Assembly (NCBI RefSeq): GCF_028993555.1
Contig: NZ_CP118610.1
Coordinates: 2,896,001-2,960,000, forward strand
Source of the DNA: Ensifer adhaerens
GTDB lineage: Bacteria > Pseudomonadota > Alphaproteobacteria > Rhizobiales > Rhizobiaceae
Direction: 5' to 3'
DNA length: 64,000 bases
Both the position numbers and the translations under genes were made by a program. The notes below the pieces were generated by a model, which was not told the origin of the DNA, made no database searches, and worked only from the letters and a program-made list of their open reading frames with translations. Each line of letters begins with the position of its first letter. Position 1 is the stretch's first letter. Of the stretch, positions 43,125 through 52,000 are shown in pieces.

Positions 43125-43967
43125 ATGGCCGTGGTAGTTATTCTGGTTTTGTTGGCCGTCGGGTCGGTGTTGTTCCATCTGTTGAGCCCATGGTGGTGGA
43201 CGCCGATCGCGTCCAATTGGAATTACATAGACAATACGCTCATCATCACCTTCTGGATTACCGGCGTCGTCTTCGTCGCCGTCGTGCTTTTCATGGCCTA
43301 TTGCGTCCTGCGCTTTCGGCACCGACCGGGAAATCGGGCGGCCTATGAACCGGAAAACCGGAAGCTCGAAGGATGGCTCGCCGGCGGCACCACGCTCGGC
43401 GTCGCCGCCATGCTGACCCCCGGCCTCTTCGTCTGGCACCAGTTCGTGACCGTCCCCGATGGTGCATCCGAGGTCGAAGTCGTCGGCCAGCAATGGCTGT
43501 GGAGCTTCCGGCTCCCCGGCGCCGACGGCAAGCTCGGAACGTCGGAGACCCGCGACATCACGCCTGAGAATTCTCTCGGCCTCAACCGCAACGACGCGGC
43601 AGCTCTCGACGACGTCGTCGTCGAAGGCGGCGAGCTGCATCTGGAAGTCGGCAAACCGGTCAAGATGCTTTTGCGCTCGGTCGACGTGCTCCATGATTTC
43701 TACGTGCCGGAGTTCCGCGCCAAGATGGACATGGTACCGGGCATGGTCACCTATTTCTGGCTGACGCCGACCCGCACCGGCACCTTCGAGGTGCTTTGCG
43801 CAGAACTCTGCGGCGTCGGTCACCCGCAGATGCGCGGCACCGTCGTCGTCGACACTGCCGAGGACTATCAGGCCTGGCTTTCGCAACAGACCACGTTCTC
43901 GCAATTGCAGGCAAAGGCAGAAACGAAGGAAACGGCGCAGGCAGGAAATGCCGCCCCGGCGCAGTAG
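43125..43967 (+). CDS. coxM: cytochrome c oxidase subunit II, alternative oxidase
   Basis: Subunit II (280 aa) accepts electrons from cytochrome c at the binuclear CuA centre. Its ligands are all present: His190 (VDVLHDF), Cys225, Glu227, Cys229, His233 and Met236 (CAELCGVGHPQM). Two membrane helices (about 1-20 with 37-62, and 88-105) precede the periplasmic cupredoxin domain. A GAGGAGGGA site precedes the ATG at 43125. The symbol follows the Bradyrhizobium coxMNOP locus, which has this gene order as I recall it. Confidence 0.85.
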   Translation: MAVVVILVLLAVGSVLFHLLSPWWWTPIASNWNYIDNTLIITFWITGVVFVAVVLFMAYCVLRFRHRPGNRAAYEPENRKLEGWLAGGTTLGVAAMLTPGLFVWHQFVTVPDGASEVEVVGQQWLWSFRLPGADGKLGTSETRDITPENSLGLNRNDAAALDDVVVEGGELHLEVGKPVKMLLRSVDVLHDFYVPEFRAKMDMVPGMVTYFWLTPTRTGTFEVLCAELCGVGHPQMRGTVVVDTAEDYQAWLSQQTTFSQLQAKAETKETAQAGNAAPAQ

Positions 43968-43987
43968 GAGGCGCCCCGACGGCCAAA

Positions 43988-44031
43988 GCGGGATGAGGAA
44001 AAGTGCGCGCGGTTTTCCGCCCGCATCCCGC
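43988..44031. repeat. dispersed palindromic element (GCGGGATG arms)
   Basis: Arms GCGGGATG and CATCCCGC flank AGGAAAAGTG...CGGTTTTCCG between the subunit II and subunit I genes. It belongs to the same family as 39339-39380. Confidence 0.65.
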
Positions 44032-44124
44032 CCGTGAGCGAAAGCAACTCCACGGTTCACAGTCCGGAGTTGCGTGTTTCAAAGCGTTGGATCGAAATGA
44101 TCCGGTGTTGGGAGGTTCTCGCAG

Positions 44125-45900
44125 ATGGTCGATATCCGGCACGGTACGGGCGAACAGATTGGCCCCGCGGAAGTGGAGGACGTGGAGCTTTATCATCCCC
44201 ATAGCTGGTGGACGCGCTACGTCTTCAGCCAGGATGCCAAGATCATCGCCGTGCAATATGCCTCGACCGCGATCGCGATCGGCATGGTCGCGCTGGTGCT
44301 CTCCTGGCTGATGCGGCTGCAGCTCGGCTTTCCCGGCGCCTTCGCCTTCATCGACGCCGAGCGCTATTACCAGTTCATCACCATGCACGGCATGATCATG
44401 GTGATCTATCTCCTGACCGCCCTCTTCCTCGGGGGCTTCGGCAACTACCTGATCCCGCTGATGCTCGGCGCGCGCGACATGGTGTTTCCCTATGCCAACA
44501 TGCTGAGCTACTGGCTCTATCTGCTTGCCGTGCTCGTGCTGGTCGCAAGCTTCTTTGCCCCCGGCGGGCCGACAGGTGCGGGCTGGACGCTCTATCCACC
44601 CCAGGCGGTGCTGTCAGGCACGCCCGGCGGCAAGGACTGGGGCATCATCTTGATGCTCTCCTCGCTCATCCTCTTCGTCATCGGCTTCACCATGGGCGGG
44701 CTCAATTATGTGGTGACCGTGCTGCAGGGCCGCACGCGCGGCATGACGCTGATGCGCATGCCGCTCACAGTCTGGGGCATCTTCACCGCAACCGTCATGG
44801 CGCTGCTCGCCTTCCCAGCCCTCTTCGTCGCCTGCGTCATGATGCTGTTTGACCGGGTCCTCGGCACCAGTTTCTTCATGCCGGCGATCGTGGAAATGGG
44901 TGAACAGCTGCAGCACGGCGGCGGCAGCCCGATCCTGTTTCAGCATCTCTTCTGGTTCTTCGGCCACCCGGAAGTCTACATCGTGGCGCTGCCAGCCTTC
45001 GGCATCGTGTCGGATCTCATCAGCACCCACGCCCGCAAGAACATCTTCGGTTACCGGATGATGGTCTGGGCCATCGTCATCATCGGCGCGCTCTCCTTCA
45101 TCGTCTGGGCGCACCACATGTATGTCAGCGGCATGAACCCCTATTTCGGCTTCTTCTTCGCGACGACCACGCTGATCATCGCCGTACCGACGGCGCTCAA
45201 GGTCTATAACTGGGTGCTGACGCTGTGGCGCGGCGACATCCACCTGACGCTGCCGATGCTCTTTGCGCTCGCCTTCATCGTCACCTTCGTCAATGGCGGG
45301 CTGACGGGCCTCTTCCTCGGCAACGTCGTTGTCGACGTACCGCTTTCCGACACGATGTTCGTGGTTGCCCATTTCCACATGGTCATGGGTGTCGCGCCGA
45401 TCCTCGTCATCTTCGGCGCGATCTATCACTGGTATCCGAAGATCACCGGGCGAATGCTCAACCAGACCCTCGGGCAGCTTCATTTCTGGGTCACCTTCGT
45501 CGGCGCCTATCTGATCTTCTTCCCGATGCACTATCTCGGCCTGATCGGCATGCCGCGCCGCTACTATGAAATGGGCGAGACCGCCTTCGTCCCGGCTTCC
45601 GCCCACACGCTCAACGAGTTCATCACCATCATGGCGCTGATTGTCGGCGCCGCACAGATCGTCTTCCTCTTCAACCTGATCTGGAGCATCCGGCACGGCC
45701 GCGAGGCCGGCGGCAACCCCTGGCGGGCAACGACCCTCGAATGGCAGACACCGGAAACGCCGCCACGTCACGGCAACTGGAAGGAACTGCCGGTCGTCTA
45801 CCGCTGGCCTTATGACTACAGCGTGCCGGGAGCGGCCGAGGACTTCATTCCGCAGAACCAGCCAGGCTCCGCAGGTCATGCGCCGGAGGGTGCCTCATGA
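44125..45900 (+). CDS. coxN: cytochrome c oxidase subunit I, alternative oxidase
   Basis: This haem-copper oxidase catalytic subunit (591 aa) has more than 12 membrane helices. The ligands are visible: the low-spin haem His (ITMHGM), FFGHPEVYI with the proton-channel Glu and the CuB His-Tyr pair, WAHHMYVSG for CuB, and VAHFHMVMG for the haems. The GHPEV motif places it with A-type (D-channel) oxidases. An N-terminal extension of about 45 residues is unusual. It overlaps the next gene by four bases. Confidence 0.9.
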   Translation: MVDIRHGTGEQIGPAEVEDVELYHPHSWWTRYVFSQDAKIIAVQYASTAIAIGMVALVLSWLMRLQLGFPGAFAFIDAERYYQFITMHGMIMVIYLLTALFLGGFGNYLIPLMLGARDMVFPYANMLSYWLYLLAVLVLVASFFAPGGPTGAGWTLYPPQAVLSGTPGGKDWGIILMLSSLILFVIGFTMGGLNYVVTVLQGRTRGMTLMRMPLTVWGIFTATVMALLAFPALFVACVMMLFDRVLGTSFFMPAIVEMGEQLQHGGGSPILFQHLFWFFGHPEVYIVALPAFGIVSDLISTHARKNIFGYRMMVWAIVIIGALSFIVWAHHMYVSGMNPYFGFFFATTTLIIAVPTALKVYNWVLTLWRGDIHLTLPMLFALAFIVTFVNGGLTGLFLGNVVVDVPLSDTMFVVAHFHMVMGVAPILVIFGAIYHWYPKITGRMLNQTLGQLHFWVTFVGAYLIFFPMHYLGLIGMPRRYYEMGETAFVPASAHTLNEFITIMALIVGAAQIVFLFNLIWSIRHGREAGGNPWRATTLEWQTPETPPRHGNWKELPVVYRWPYDYSVPGAAEDFIPQNQPGSAGHAPEGAS

Positions 45901-46601
45901 ACGTCACTCTCATCTTCCTGGCGGTGATCCTCGCGATCGCCGGCTGGTGGCTCAGTCGGCAACGGCTGTTCTCGAAACCCTGGCTGGAGGTCGGCCACGC
46001 CCACGACCCCCGCCCGCACGGCCGGCCTTCGATCCCGCCCGCGAAAATCGGCCTCGGCGTCTTCCTCGCCGTCGTCGCTGCACTCTTCTCGCTGTTCATC
46101 AGCGCCTATTTCATGCGCATGGCATCGACCGACTGGTGGTCGACGCCGATGCCGAAAATCCTGTGGCTCAACACCGCCATTCTCGGTCTCGGCAGTCTGC
46201 TTCTGCATGCGGCACGCGTCACGGCCGAACAACGCCGCGACGAGGCGAGCCGGACGGCGCTGATCGCCGCTCTCGCTTCAGGTCTCGCCTTCCTCGCCGG
46301 CCAGATGTTTGCCTGGCGCGAGCTGACCGACGCCGGCTTCCTGCTCGCCGACAATCCGGCCAACAGCTTCTTCTACATGATCACAGGCATGCACGGCCTG
46401 CACATCCTCGGCGGCCTCTTCGCGCTTACGCGGGTGATCCTGAAAACCTGCGCCGGGCCGATCGGCGAAAAAGCCGTGCTGTCGATCACGCTTTGCGCCA
46501 CCTACTGGCATTTCATGCTGGCCGTATGGCTGGTGCTTTTCGCGCTCTTTTCCGGCTGGGCCAACGACTTCGTCGAGCTCTGCCGGCAACTCTTGACCTG
46601 A
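45897..46601 (+). CDS. coxO: cytochrome c oxidase subunit III-like protein (first, divergent)
   Basis: This 234 aa membrane protein of the subunit III (CoxC) family has about seven helices (for example IGLGVFLAVVAALFSLFISAYFM, WLNTAILGLGSLLLHAARV). It keeps the conserved MHGLHILGG and TYWHFMLAVW motifs. It is more divergent than the second copy encoded downstream. The ATG overlaps the subunit I stop. The Bradyrhizobium locus also carries two subunit III homologues as I recall it. Confidence 0.8.
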   Translation: MNVTLIFLAVILAIAGWWLSRQRLFSKPWLEVGHAHDPRPHGRPSIPPAKIGLGVFLAVVAALFSLFISAYFMRMASTDWWSTPMPKILWLNTAILGLGSLLLHAARVTAEQRRDEASRTALIAALASGLAFLAGQMFAWRELTDAGFLLADNPANSFFYMITGMHGLHILGGLFALTRVILKTCAGPIGEKAVLSITLCATYWHFMLAVWLVLFALFSGWANDFVELCRQLLT

Positions 46602-46613
46602 GGGAGCCAAGGC

Positions 46614-47336
46614 ATGTCCGCCGAGACACATTCGCCTGTCAGAGAGCCGCTCCACCGCCCAGCGGGACTTGCGGGTTTCGCCGCCGACTGGGCCTCCGAC
46701 CAGCGGACGTTCAAGAACGTCTCCTGGGGCAAGGCGATGATGTGGATCTTCCTACTCAGCGATACCTTCGTCTTCGGCTGCTTCCTCATCGCCTACATGT
46801 CGGCGCGCATGTCGACCGCCGTTCCCTGGCCCAATCCGAGCGAGGTCTTCGCGCTGCATATCGGCGGCACAGACGTGCCACTGATCCTGATTGCCATCAT
46901 GACCTTCGTGCTGATCACCTCCAGCGGCACCATGGCCATGGCCGTCAATTTCGGCTACCGGCGTGATCGCAAGAAGACCGCCCTGCTCATGGTGTTGACC
47001 GCCCTTTTCGGCGCGACCTTCGTCGGCATGCAGGCCTTCGAATGGACAAAACTGATCACCGAAGGCGTGCGTCCCTGGGGCAACCCGTGGGGAGCTCCTC
47101 AATTCGGCTCGACCTTCTTCATGATCACCGGGTTCCACGGCACCCACGTCAGCATCGGCGTGATCTTCCTGCTGATCATCGCCCGCAAGGTCTGGCGCGG
47201 CGACTTCGACACCGAACGGCGCGGCTTCTTCACAAGCCGCCGGGGACAATACGAGATCGTCGAGATCACCGGCCTCTACTGGCACTTCGTCGACCTCGTC
47301 TGGGTTTTCATCTTCGCATTCTTCTATCTGTGGTGA
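46614..47336 (+). CDS. coxP: cytochrome c oxidase subunit III (second)
   Basis: This canonical subunit III (240 aa) has the conserved GFHGTHVSIG motif, GLYWHFVDLVW near the C-terminus and about seven helices. It stabilises subunit I and its proton uptake path in related oxidases. It lies 12 bases after the first subunit III gene, preceded by a GAGGGAGC site. Confidence 0.85.
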   Translation: MSAETHSPVREPLHRPAGLAGFAADWASDQRTFKNVSWGKAMMWIFLLSDTFVFGCFLIAYMSARMSTAVPWPNPSEVFALHIGGTDVPLILIAIMTFVLITSSGTMAMAVNFGYRRDRKKTALLMVLTALFGATFVGMQAFEWTKLITEGVRPWGNPWGAPQFGSTFFMITGFHGTHVSIGVIFLLIIARKVWRGDFDTERRGFFTSRRGQYEIVEITGLYWHFVDLVWVFIFAFFYLW

Positions 47337-47339
47337 GGC

Positions 47340-47720
47340 ATGGCCATGACAGAAACGACGGTACACACCCACGCGGCACCGACGACAAAAGCGGCAGGCC
47401 ACGCACAAACGCACCAGCAGCACCCGATCGGTCTCTACCTGGTCGTCTGGCTGCTGCTCTTCGTGCTCAGCACCTTCTCCTACCTCGTCGACTATGTCGG
47501 GCTGCAGGGCTATCTCAGATGGTCGCTGATCCTGCTCTTCATGGTGCTGAAGGCAGGTCTCATCGTCGCGATCTTCATGCACATGGCATGGGAGCGGCTG
47601 GCGCTGATCTACGCGATCCTGTTACCGCCGCTGCTGGTGCTGGTCTTTGTGACGCTGATGGTCTCGGAATCGCACTACGTGCTCTTCACCCGCCTCACCT
47701 TCTTCGGCGCGGCACCCTGA
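47340..47720 (+). CDS. cytochrome c oxidase subunit IV family protein
   Basis: This small membrane protein (126 aa) has three hydrophobic helices (about 37-55, 66-87, 92-110) after a hydrophilic His/Thr/Ala-rich N-terminus. It matches the bacterial caa3/bo3-type subunit IV (COX4_pro) layout. It follows the second subunit III gene after three bases and closes the oxidase operon. Confidence 0.8.
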   Translation: MAMTETTVHTHAAPTTKAAGHAQTHQQHPIGLYLVVWLLLFVLSTFSYLVDYVGLQGYLRWSLILLFMVLKAGLIVAIFMHMAWERLALIYAILLPPLLVLVFVTLMVSESHYVLFTRLTFFGAAP

Positions 47721-47727
47721 TTGCCAA

Positions 47728-47755
47728 ACGGCGCCGCCAACAGATGGCGCCGTTC
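47728..47755. terminator. hairpin between the cox operon and convergent ABC operon
   Basis: A perfect 9-bp stem (AACGGCGCC / GGCGCCGTT, 10-nt loop) sits in the 48-base gap between two convergent operons and is probably shared by both. Confidence 0.65.
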
Positions 47756-47768
47756 AGTTCCTTGTCCT

Positions 47769-48527
47769 TCAGTGCTGCTGCAGCCCGGTGATCATCGCAA
47801 TGATCTCGTTCTTGTCGGTCTTGGCCGTCTCGCGAATACCGATCTGCTTGCCGCGGCGCAAAACGCAAATGCGATCCGACAGCTTGAAGACCTGATCGAG
47901 GCTGTGGCTGATGATCAGCACGCCGATGTTGCGACGCTTCAGCGATTCGACGATCTCCTCGACCTTGGCGGTCTCGGCGACGCCAAGGGCTGCCGTCGGC
48001 TCGTCGAGCAGGATCAGCTTGCTTGCCCAGTGAGTTGCACGCGCAATCGCCACGCCCTGGCGCTGGCCGCCCGAAAGGTCACGGATCGTCGCATGCGCCG
48101 AGGGGATGCGGACATCCAGTTCCTTCACCAGCGTCTCGGTCTCGGCAATCATGCGGCGACGATCGAGCAGGCCGAAACGGTTTGTCGGTTCGCGGCCGAG
48201 AAACATGTTCATGTAGACCGTCTGCTGGTCGGCAAGCGCCAGATCCTGGTAGACGACCTCGATGCCATGGGCGCGCGCCATGGTGGCATTCGACATTGCC
48301 ACCGTCTGGTTCTCGATAGTGATCGTGCCCGAGGTCGGCGTATGCACGCCGGAGATGATCTTGATCAGCGTCGACTTTCCGGCGCCGTTGTCACCGACGA
48401 GCGCGACGATCTCCCCCGGGTGGACGTCGAGCGAGAAGTTTTCGATGGCAGTGACGCCGCCAAAGGTCTTGCGGATGTCCTTCAGCTTCAGCACCGGCTC
48501 GCGTGCGGAATTCGCGTTCATGGTCAT
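47769..48527 (-). CDS. ABC transporter ATPase, single-domain CUT2 type
   Basis: This ATPase (252 aa) is similar to one half of ribose-type ATPases: Walker A GDNGAGKST at 45-53, signature LSGGQRQGV at 151-159, Walker B LILLDEPTAALG at 171-182. Only one nucleotide-binding domain is present, as in fructose-type (FrcA) systems. It is the last gene of the ROK-controlled operon. The ATG at 48527 is 11 bases after the YhfX-type gene stop. Confidence 0.88.
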   Translation of the reverse strand: MTMNANSAREPVLKLKDIRKTFGGVTAIENFSLDVHPGEIVALVGDNGAGKSTLIKIISGVHTPTSGTITIENQTVAMSNATMARAHGIEVVYQDLALADQQTVYMNMFLGREPTNRFGLLDRRRMIAETETLVKELDVRIPSAHATIRDLSGGQRQGVAIARATHWASKLILLDEPTAALGVAETAKVEEIVESLKRRNIGVLIISHSLDQVFKLSDRICVLRRGKQIGIRETAKTDKNEIIAMITGLQQH

Positions 48528-48538
48528 GACGTCGCCCC

Positions 48539-49738
48539 TCAAACCGGCCAGGCCGCGGTTTCGCCGAAACCGTTTTCGATCGTTTCCACCTTCGGTGTAC
48601 GCTTGGAGATGCCGGAAACGCCGACAACATAAGCCCGCGTGACGAAGGCCTGGCCGCGGAAGCCGAACACGGCCGTGTCGCCGGGCTTCGGTGCTGCGGT
48701 ACCGCTGGCATCGATCATCGCGTAGTAGTCGATCGCCGATGGCGGCGGCACTTCGACGCTTCGAAGCGCCGATGCCAATGTGGTCGGCTCGGCTGAGACG
48801 ATCGCCTTGACGTCGTAGTCCGGGAAGATCGGATCGATGTAGAAGCCCCCGCCGAAGCAATAGGCCTTGCCGCCGGAGAGATGCGAGACCTCGGTGAGAT
48901 AGAGCACCGCCGGCAGCTCCGGCAGATCCTCCATCACATGCAGCGCCGTTGTGCCATGCAGGCCGTTGCCCGGTTCGCACTGGGTCGCACCCGCTTCGGC
49001 CAGCGCCGCCAAAAGGACGCTGGAGGTCGTTCCGGGCGCGTTCACCTCGATGCCTTTGCGGCCAGCCCTCGCAAGCGCCTCGGCGGCCTTCGAAAGCGTC
49101 GCAAGATTGTGTGTCGGCAGCACCTTGCGGCGTTCATGATCGAAGAGCAGAGCTGGAAAGGTGGTGATGCCGGCAAAACGACCGCCGTCGAGCGCATCGA
49201 GCCGGTCGGCAACCGCGGCGACGTCAGCGGCGTCGAAGCCGCCTTCATGGCCGCGATAGAACGTGTCGCCTTCCGCCCGGATGCGGGCCAGCAGGTCCTG
49301 CCGGTAGCCGGCGGCCTTCGCGCCGGACGCAGCCTCCCCGGCCTTCTCGTCATTGAACACCGTCCAGTAGTCAGGCCGGAATGTTTTCGCTGCAGCGGCT
49401 GCCTCGTGGCGTGCAATCTGCTGCAGATGGCCGAGATGGCCAACCTTCAGACCGGCCTTGTGGGTGGCGCGGGCGCAGGCCATGTCGACGGCAACCGAAC
49501 GGTCGATGCCGCCGCGCATGACCGCGTCACAGAAGGAGCTGGAGCGGCCGACCTGCTTGGTCATGGCAAAGATCTTCAGGCCGAGACGGCGCGCCTCGTC
49601 GCTCAAGACCTTGGCGTTGGCCTCGACCGCATCGAGGTCGAGAACATAGGCGTTTGCCGGGATCTTGCCCTGCTGATGCAGAGCCATCGCCGCTTCGATG
49701 AAGGCCGGGTTGCGGCGGCGCAGAACGTCGAGAAACAT
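48539..49738 (-). CDS. YhfX-type PLP-dependent protein (alanine racemase-like N-terminal domain)
   Basis: This 399 aa protein has an alanine-racemase-type PLP barrel. The Schiff-base Lys candidate is in KIFAMTKQVGR, near residue 61, and the C-terminal part (TPKVETIENGF) fits YhfX rather than D-threonine aldolases. YhfX is of unknown function in E. coli. A strong AAGGAGG site precedes the ATG at 49738. It sits between the permease and ATPase genes of an ABC importer, which suggests that it converts the imported molecule, perhaps a D-amino acid or amino-acid derivative (inference). Confidence 0.75.
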   Translation of the reverse strand: MFLDVLRRRNPAFIEAAMALHQQGKIPANAYVLDLDAVEANAKVLSDEARRLGLKIFAMTKQVGRSSSFCDAVMRGGIDRSVAVDMACARATHKAGLKVGHLGHLQQIARHEAAAAAKTFRPDYWTVFNDEKAGEAASGAKAAGYRQDLLARIRAEGDTFYRGHEGGFDAADVAAVADRLDALDGGRFAGITTFPALLFDHERRKVLPTHNLATLSKAAEALARAGRKGIEVNAPGTTSSVLLAALAEAGATQCEPGNGLHGTTALHVMEDLPELPAVLYLTEVSHLSGGKAYCFGGGFYIDPIFPDYDVKAIVSAEPTTLASALRSVEVPPPSAIDYYAMIDASGTAAPKPGDTAVFGFRGQAFVTRAYVVGVSGISKRTPKVETIENGFGETAAWPV

Positions 49739-49749
49739 GAAATCCTCCT

Positions 49750-50730
49750 TCAGCGGGACTTTTCGCGCAGCGACACGGCGACCGCAGCGAGGATGATGAG
49801 ACCGCGAACGATCATCTGGTCGGAAACGGAAAGGCCCATCAGGATCAGGCCATTGTTGAGCATGCCCATCATCAGCGAGCCGACAAGCGCGCCGATGATC
49901 GTGCCCTTGCCGCCATTGAGCAGCGTGCCGCCGACGATGACGGCGGCAATCACCGTCATCAGGTCGGTCTCGCCAAGTGTGTACTTGGCGGCCTGCAGGC
50001 GGCCGGCGTAGAGCAGACCGGCAAGCCCCGCGAGGCCGCCGCTGATCATCAGCACGGCGAGCCGGATGCGCGGCACGCTGATGCCGGAAACGCTGGCCGC
50101 CCGGCTGTTGTCGCCAGTTGCCAGCACATGGGCGCCGAAGCGTGTCTCGCGGTAGATGATATGCCCGCAGACAACGGCGACTACGGTCCACCAGATCAGC
50201 GACGGCACACCAAGGAACGAGCCCGAGCCGAAGAAGCCGGTAAAGGTGCTGTCGGTCACAGGAATCGAGCGCAGGTTCGTCATCGAGCGGGAGACACCGG
50301 CAAAAAGTCCGAGTGTCGCCAGCGTCACCAGAAACGACGGCAGCTTGACATAGGCGACGAGCACGCCGTTCAGAAGACCGATAAGAAGCCCGGCACCAAT
50401 GCCGACGACGACGCCGGCGGCGAGGCCATAGTCGTTGACGGTCACCGCCGCCGCCAGCGCCGAGACGGCAACCGTCGAACCGATCGACAGGTCGATCTCC
50501 CCCGCCGACATGACGAAGACGAGGCCGATCGCCATGATCGTCACCGGCGCGGTCTGCAGCATGATGTTCGACAGGTTGCGAACGGTCAGAAAGCCGCTGT
50601 CCTTCAAGACGATGGCAAAAAACAGAAAGATCGCCAGGAAGCCGAGATAGACGACGTATTGCTGCAGGTTGAGGCGATTGACGAGGCTGGCCGGCTGGCC
50701 GCTCGCGCTGGAATGGGCACTGGACATCAT
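49750..50730 (-). CDS. ABC transporter permease, CUT2 (ribose) type
   Basis: This RbsC/FrcC-like permease (326 aa) has eight to ten helices and the family motif GEIDLSIGSTVAVSALAAA near 80-98. The start is one of two adjacent ATGs (50730 or 50727) after GGAGGAAG. One permease suffices because CUT2 systems use homodimers. Confidence 0.87.
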   Translation of the reverse strand: MMSSAHSSASGQPASLVNRLNLQQYVVYLGFLAIFLFFAIVLKDSGFLTVRNLSNIMLQTAPVTIMAIGLVFVMSAGEIDLSIGSTVAVSALAAAVTVNDYGLAAGVVVGIGAGLLIGLLNGVLVAYVKLPSFLVTLATLGLFAGVSRSMTNLRSIPVTDSTFTGFFGSGSFLGVPSLIWWTVVAVVCGHIIYRETRFGAHVLATGDNSRAASVSGISVPRIRLAVLMISGGLAGLAGLLYAGRLQAAKYTLGETDLMTVIAAVIVGGTLLNGGKGTIIGALVGSLMMGMLNNGLILMGLSVSDQMIVRGLIILAAVAVSLREKSR

Positions 50731-50877
50731 TCTTCCTCCGAAGGCAGGGAGGTAATCCCCCTGCACTACGGCGCCGCGCGTCTCGGTGGACGTGCAATGG
50801 CCGCCGTAGCACTATGAAAAAGCTGCAAGTATTGTCCCAAGGCGACTACGATCTAAGGACGCATGCAGCAGGCATCA

Positions 50878-51942
50878 TCACTTCATCGCATCCGCGATCG
50901 TCGCGGGGACGTCCTTGTTGAGGGACTTCTTCCAGCCGTCGGCAACCGTAGCCTTGGTGACGGCAAGCGAGTTGACCACCAGGAATGGCTCGGCCTTCTT
51001 GCCGACCAGCGAGCCCGCCGCGGCACGCGCTGCGGTGACACCGATATTGTAGGCCTCATCGGCGACCAGGGCGGCGATGTTTCCGCCCTTGACCATGTCG
51101 AGCGCTGCCGGTTCGTTGAGGTCGAGCGTCACGATCTTGGTGTGGCTATTGCCGGCGCCACGCAGCGTCGAAAGCACGCTCAGCGCCGGCTCGGCCCAGG
51201 TCACGTAGATGCCGTCGAGATCCGGGTTCTGGGTGATCATCCCTTGCGCGATCTCTTCGCTGCGGGCGGGATCCGCCATGCCAGCCTCGGCGACGATCTT
51301 CATGTCAGGGTAGTCCTGTTCGATCGTCGACTTGAAAGCGCCGTCACGCTGGTTGGTCACGTAGAAATCGGCGTCGTGATAGATGTAGCCGAGCTTGCCC
51401 TTGCCGCCGAGCGCATCCGCCATGGCGACGGCAGCCTTGTTGCCCATCTGGAAAAGGTCGTCGGAAACGATCGTCACATAGTCCTTGCCGTGTTCGTATC
51501 CGGCCGGCGAATTGTCGATGAAGGCAAGTTTGACGCCGGCGGTGCGCGCCGGATCATAGACGACGGCAGCCGTCGCCGGATCGACCGGCAGCGACAGGAT
51601 GATCGACGGCTTCTTGGCAAGCACCGTCTCGACGTCGGCCTTCTGGCGCGCGGCGTCGAAGCCGGCGTCGGTCTGTGCCACCACCTCGATACCGAGCCGC
51701 TTGAACTCGTCATGGGCGCCGCTGTTGACGGCGTTGGTGTACTCGCTCATCTCGTGCCAGACGAGTGCGGCGGTAAATTTGCCGTCCTTGATCTGCTGCT
51801 CTTCAACTGATGTCAGCGCGAATGTGCCGGCGGGCGTCGGCGCCTCGCCGTGTGGCCCCGTGGTCTTGCCATCGGCGGCATAACCCGACGTCGCGGCAAA
51901 GACCGTAGCCAGCAACGCGAAATGTCTCACTGCCTTGTGCAT
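50878..51942 (-). CDS. ABC transporter substrate-binding protein, CUT2 type (copy 1)
   Basis: This periplasmic binding protein (354 aa) of the Peripla_BP_4 (ribose-binding) group has a signal peptide cleaved near GYA-ADGKT (about residue 22). It is about 55-60 percent identical by eye to the protein encoded next to it (shared DAGFDAARQ, DDLFQMG, DPARSEEIA/DPARAEELA, YVTWAEPA). The start at 51942 (MHKAVRHF) gives a proper signal peptide. Confidence 0.87.
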   Translation of the reverse strand: MHKAVRHFALLATVFAATSGYAADGKTTGPHGEAPTPAGTFALTSVEEQQIKDGKFTAALVWHEMSEYTNAVNSGAHDEFKRLGIEVVAQTDAGFDAARQKADVETVLAKKPSIILSLPVDPATAAVVYDPARTAGVKLAFIDNSPAGYEHGKDYVTIVSDDLFQMGNKAAVAMADALGGKGKLGYIYHDADFYVTNQRDGAFKSTIEQDYPDMKIVAEAGMADPARSEEIAQGMITQNPDLDGIYVTWAEPALSVLSTLRGAGNSHTKIVTLDLNEPAALDMVKGGNIAALVADEAYNIGVTAARAAAGSLVGKKAEPFLVVNSLAVTKATVADGWKKSLNKDVPATIADAMK

Positions 51943-52000
51943 ATCTGCCTCCCTTAGGATGTTGCCGCCGGAAGCGTCCTCTCTCCCGGCGGCCATCGGA

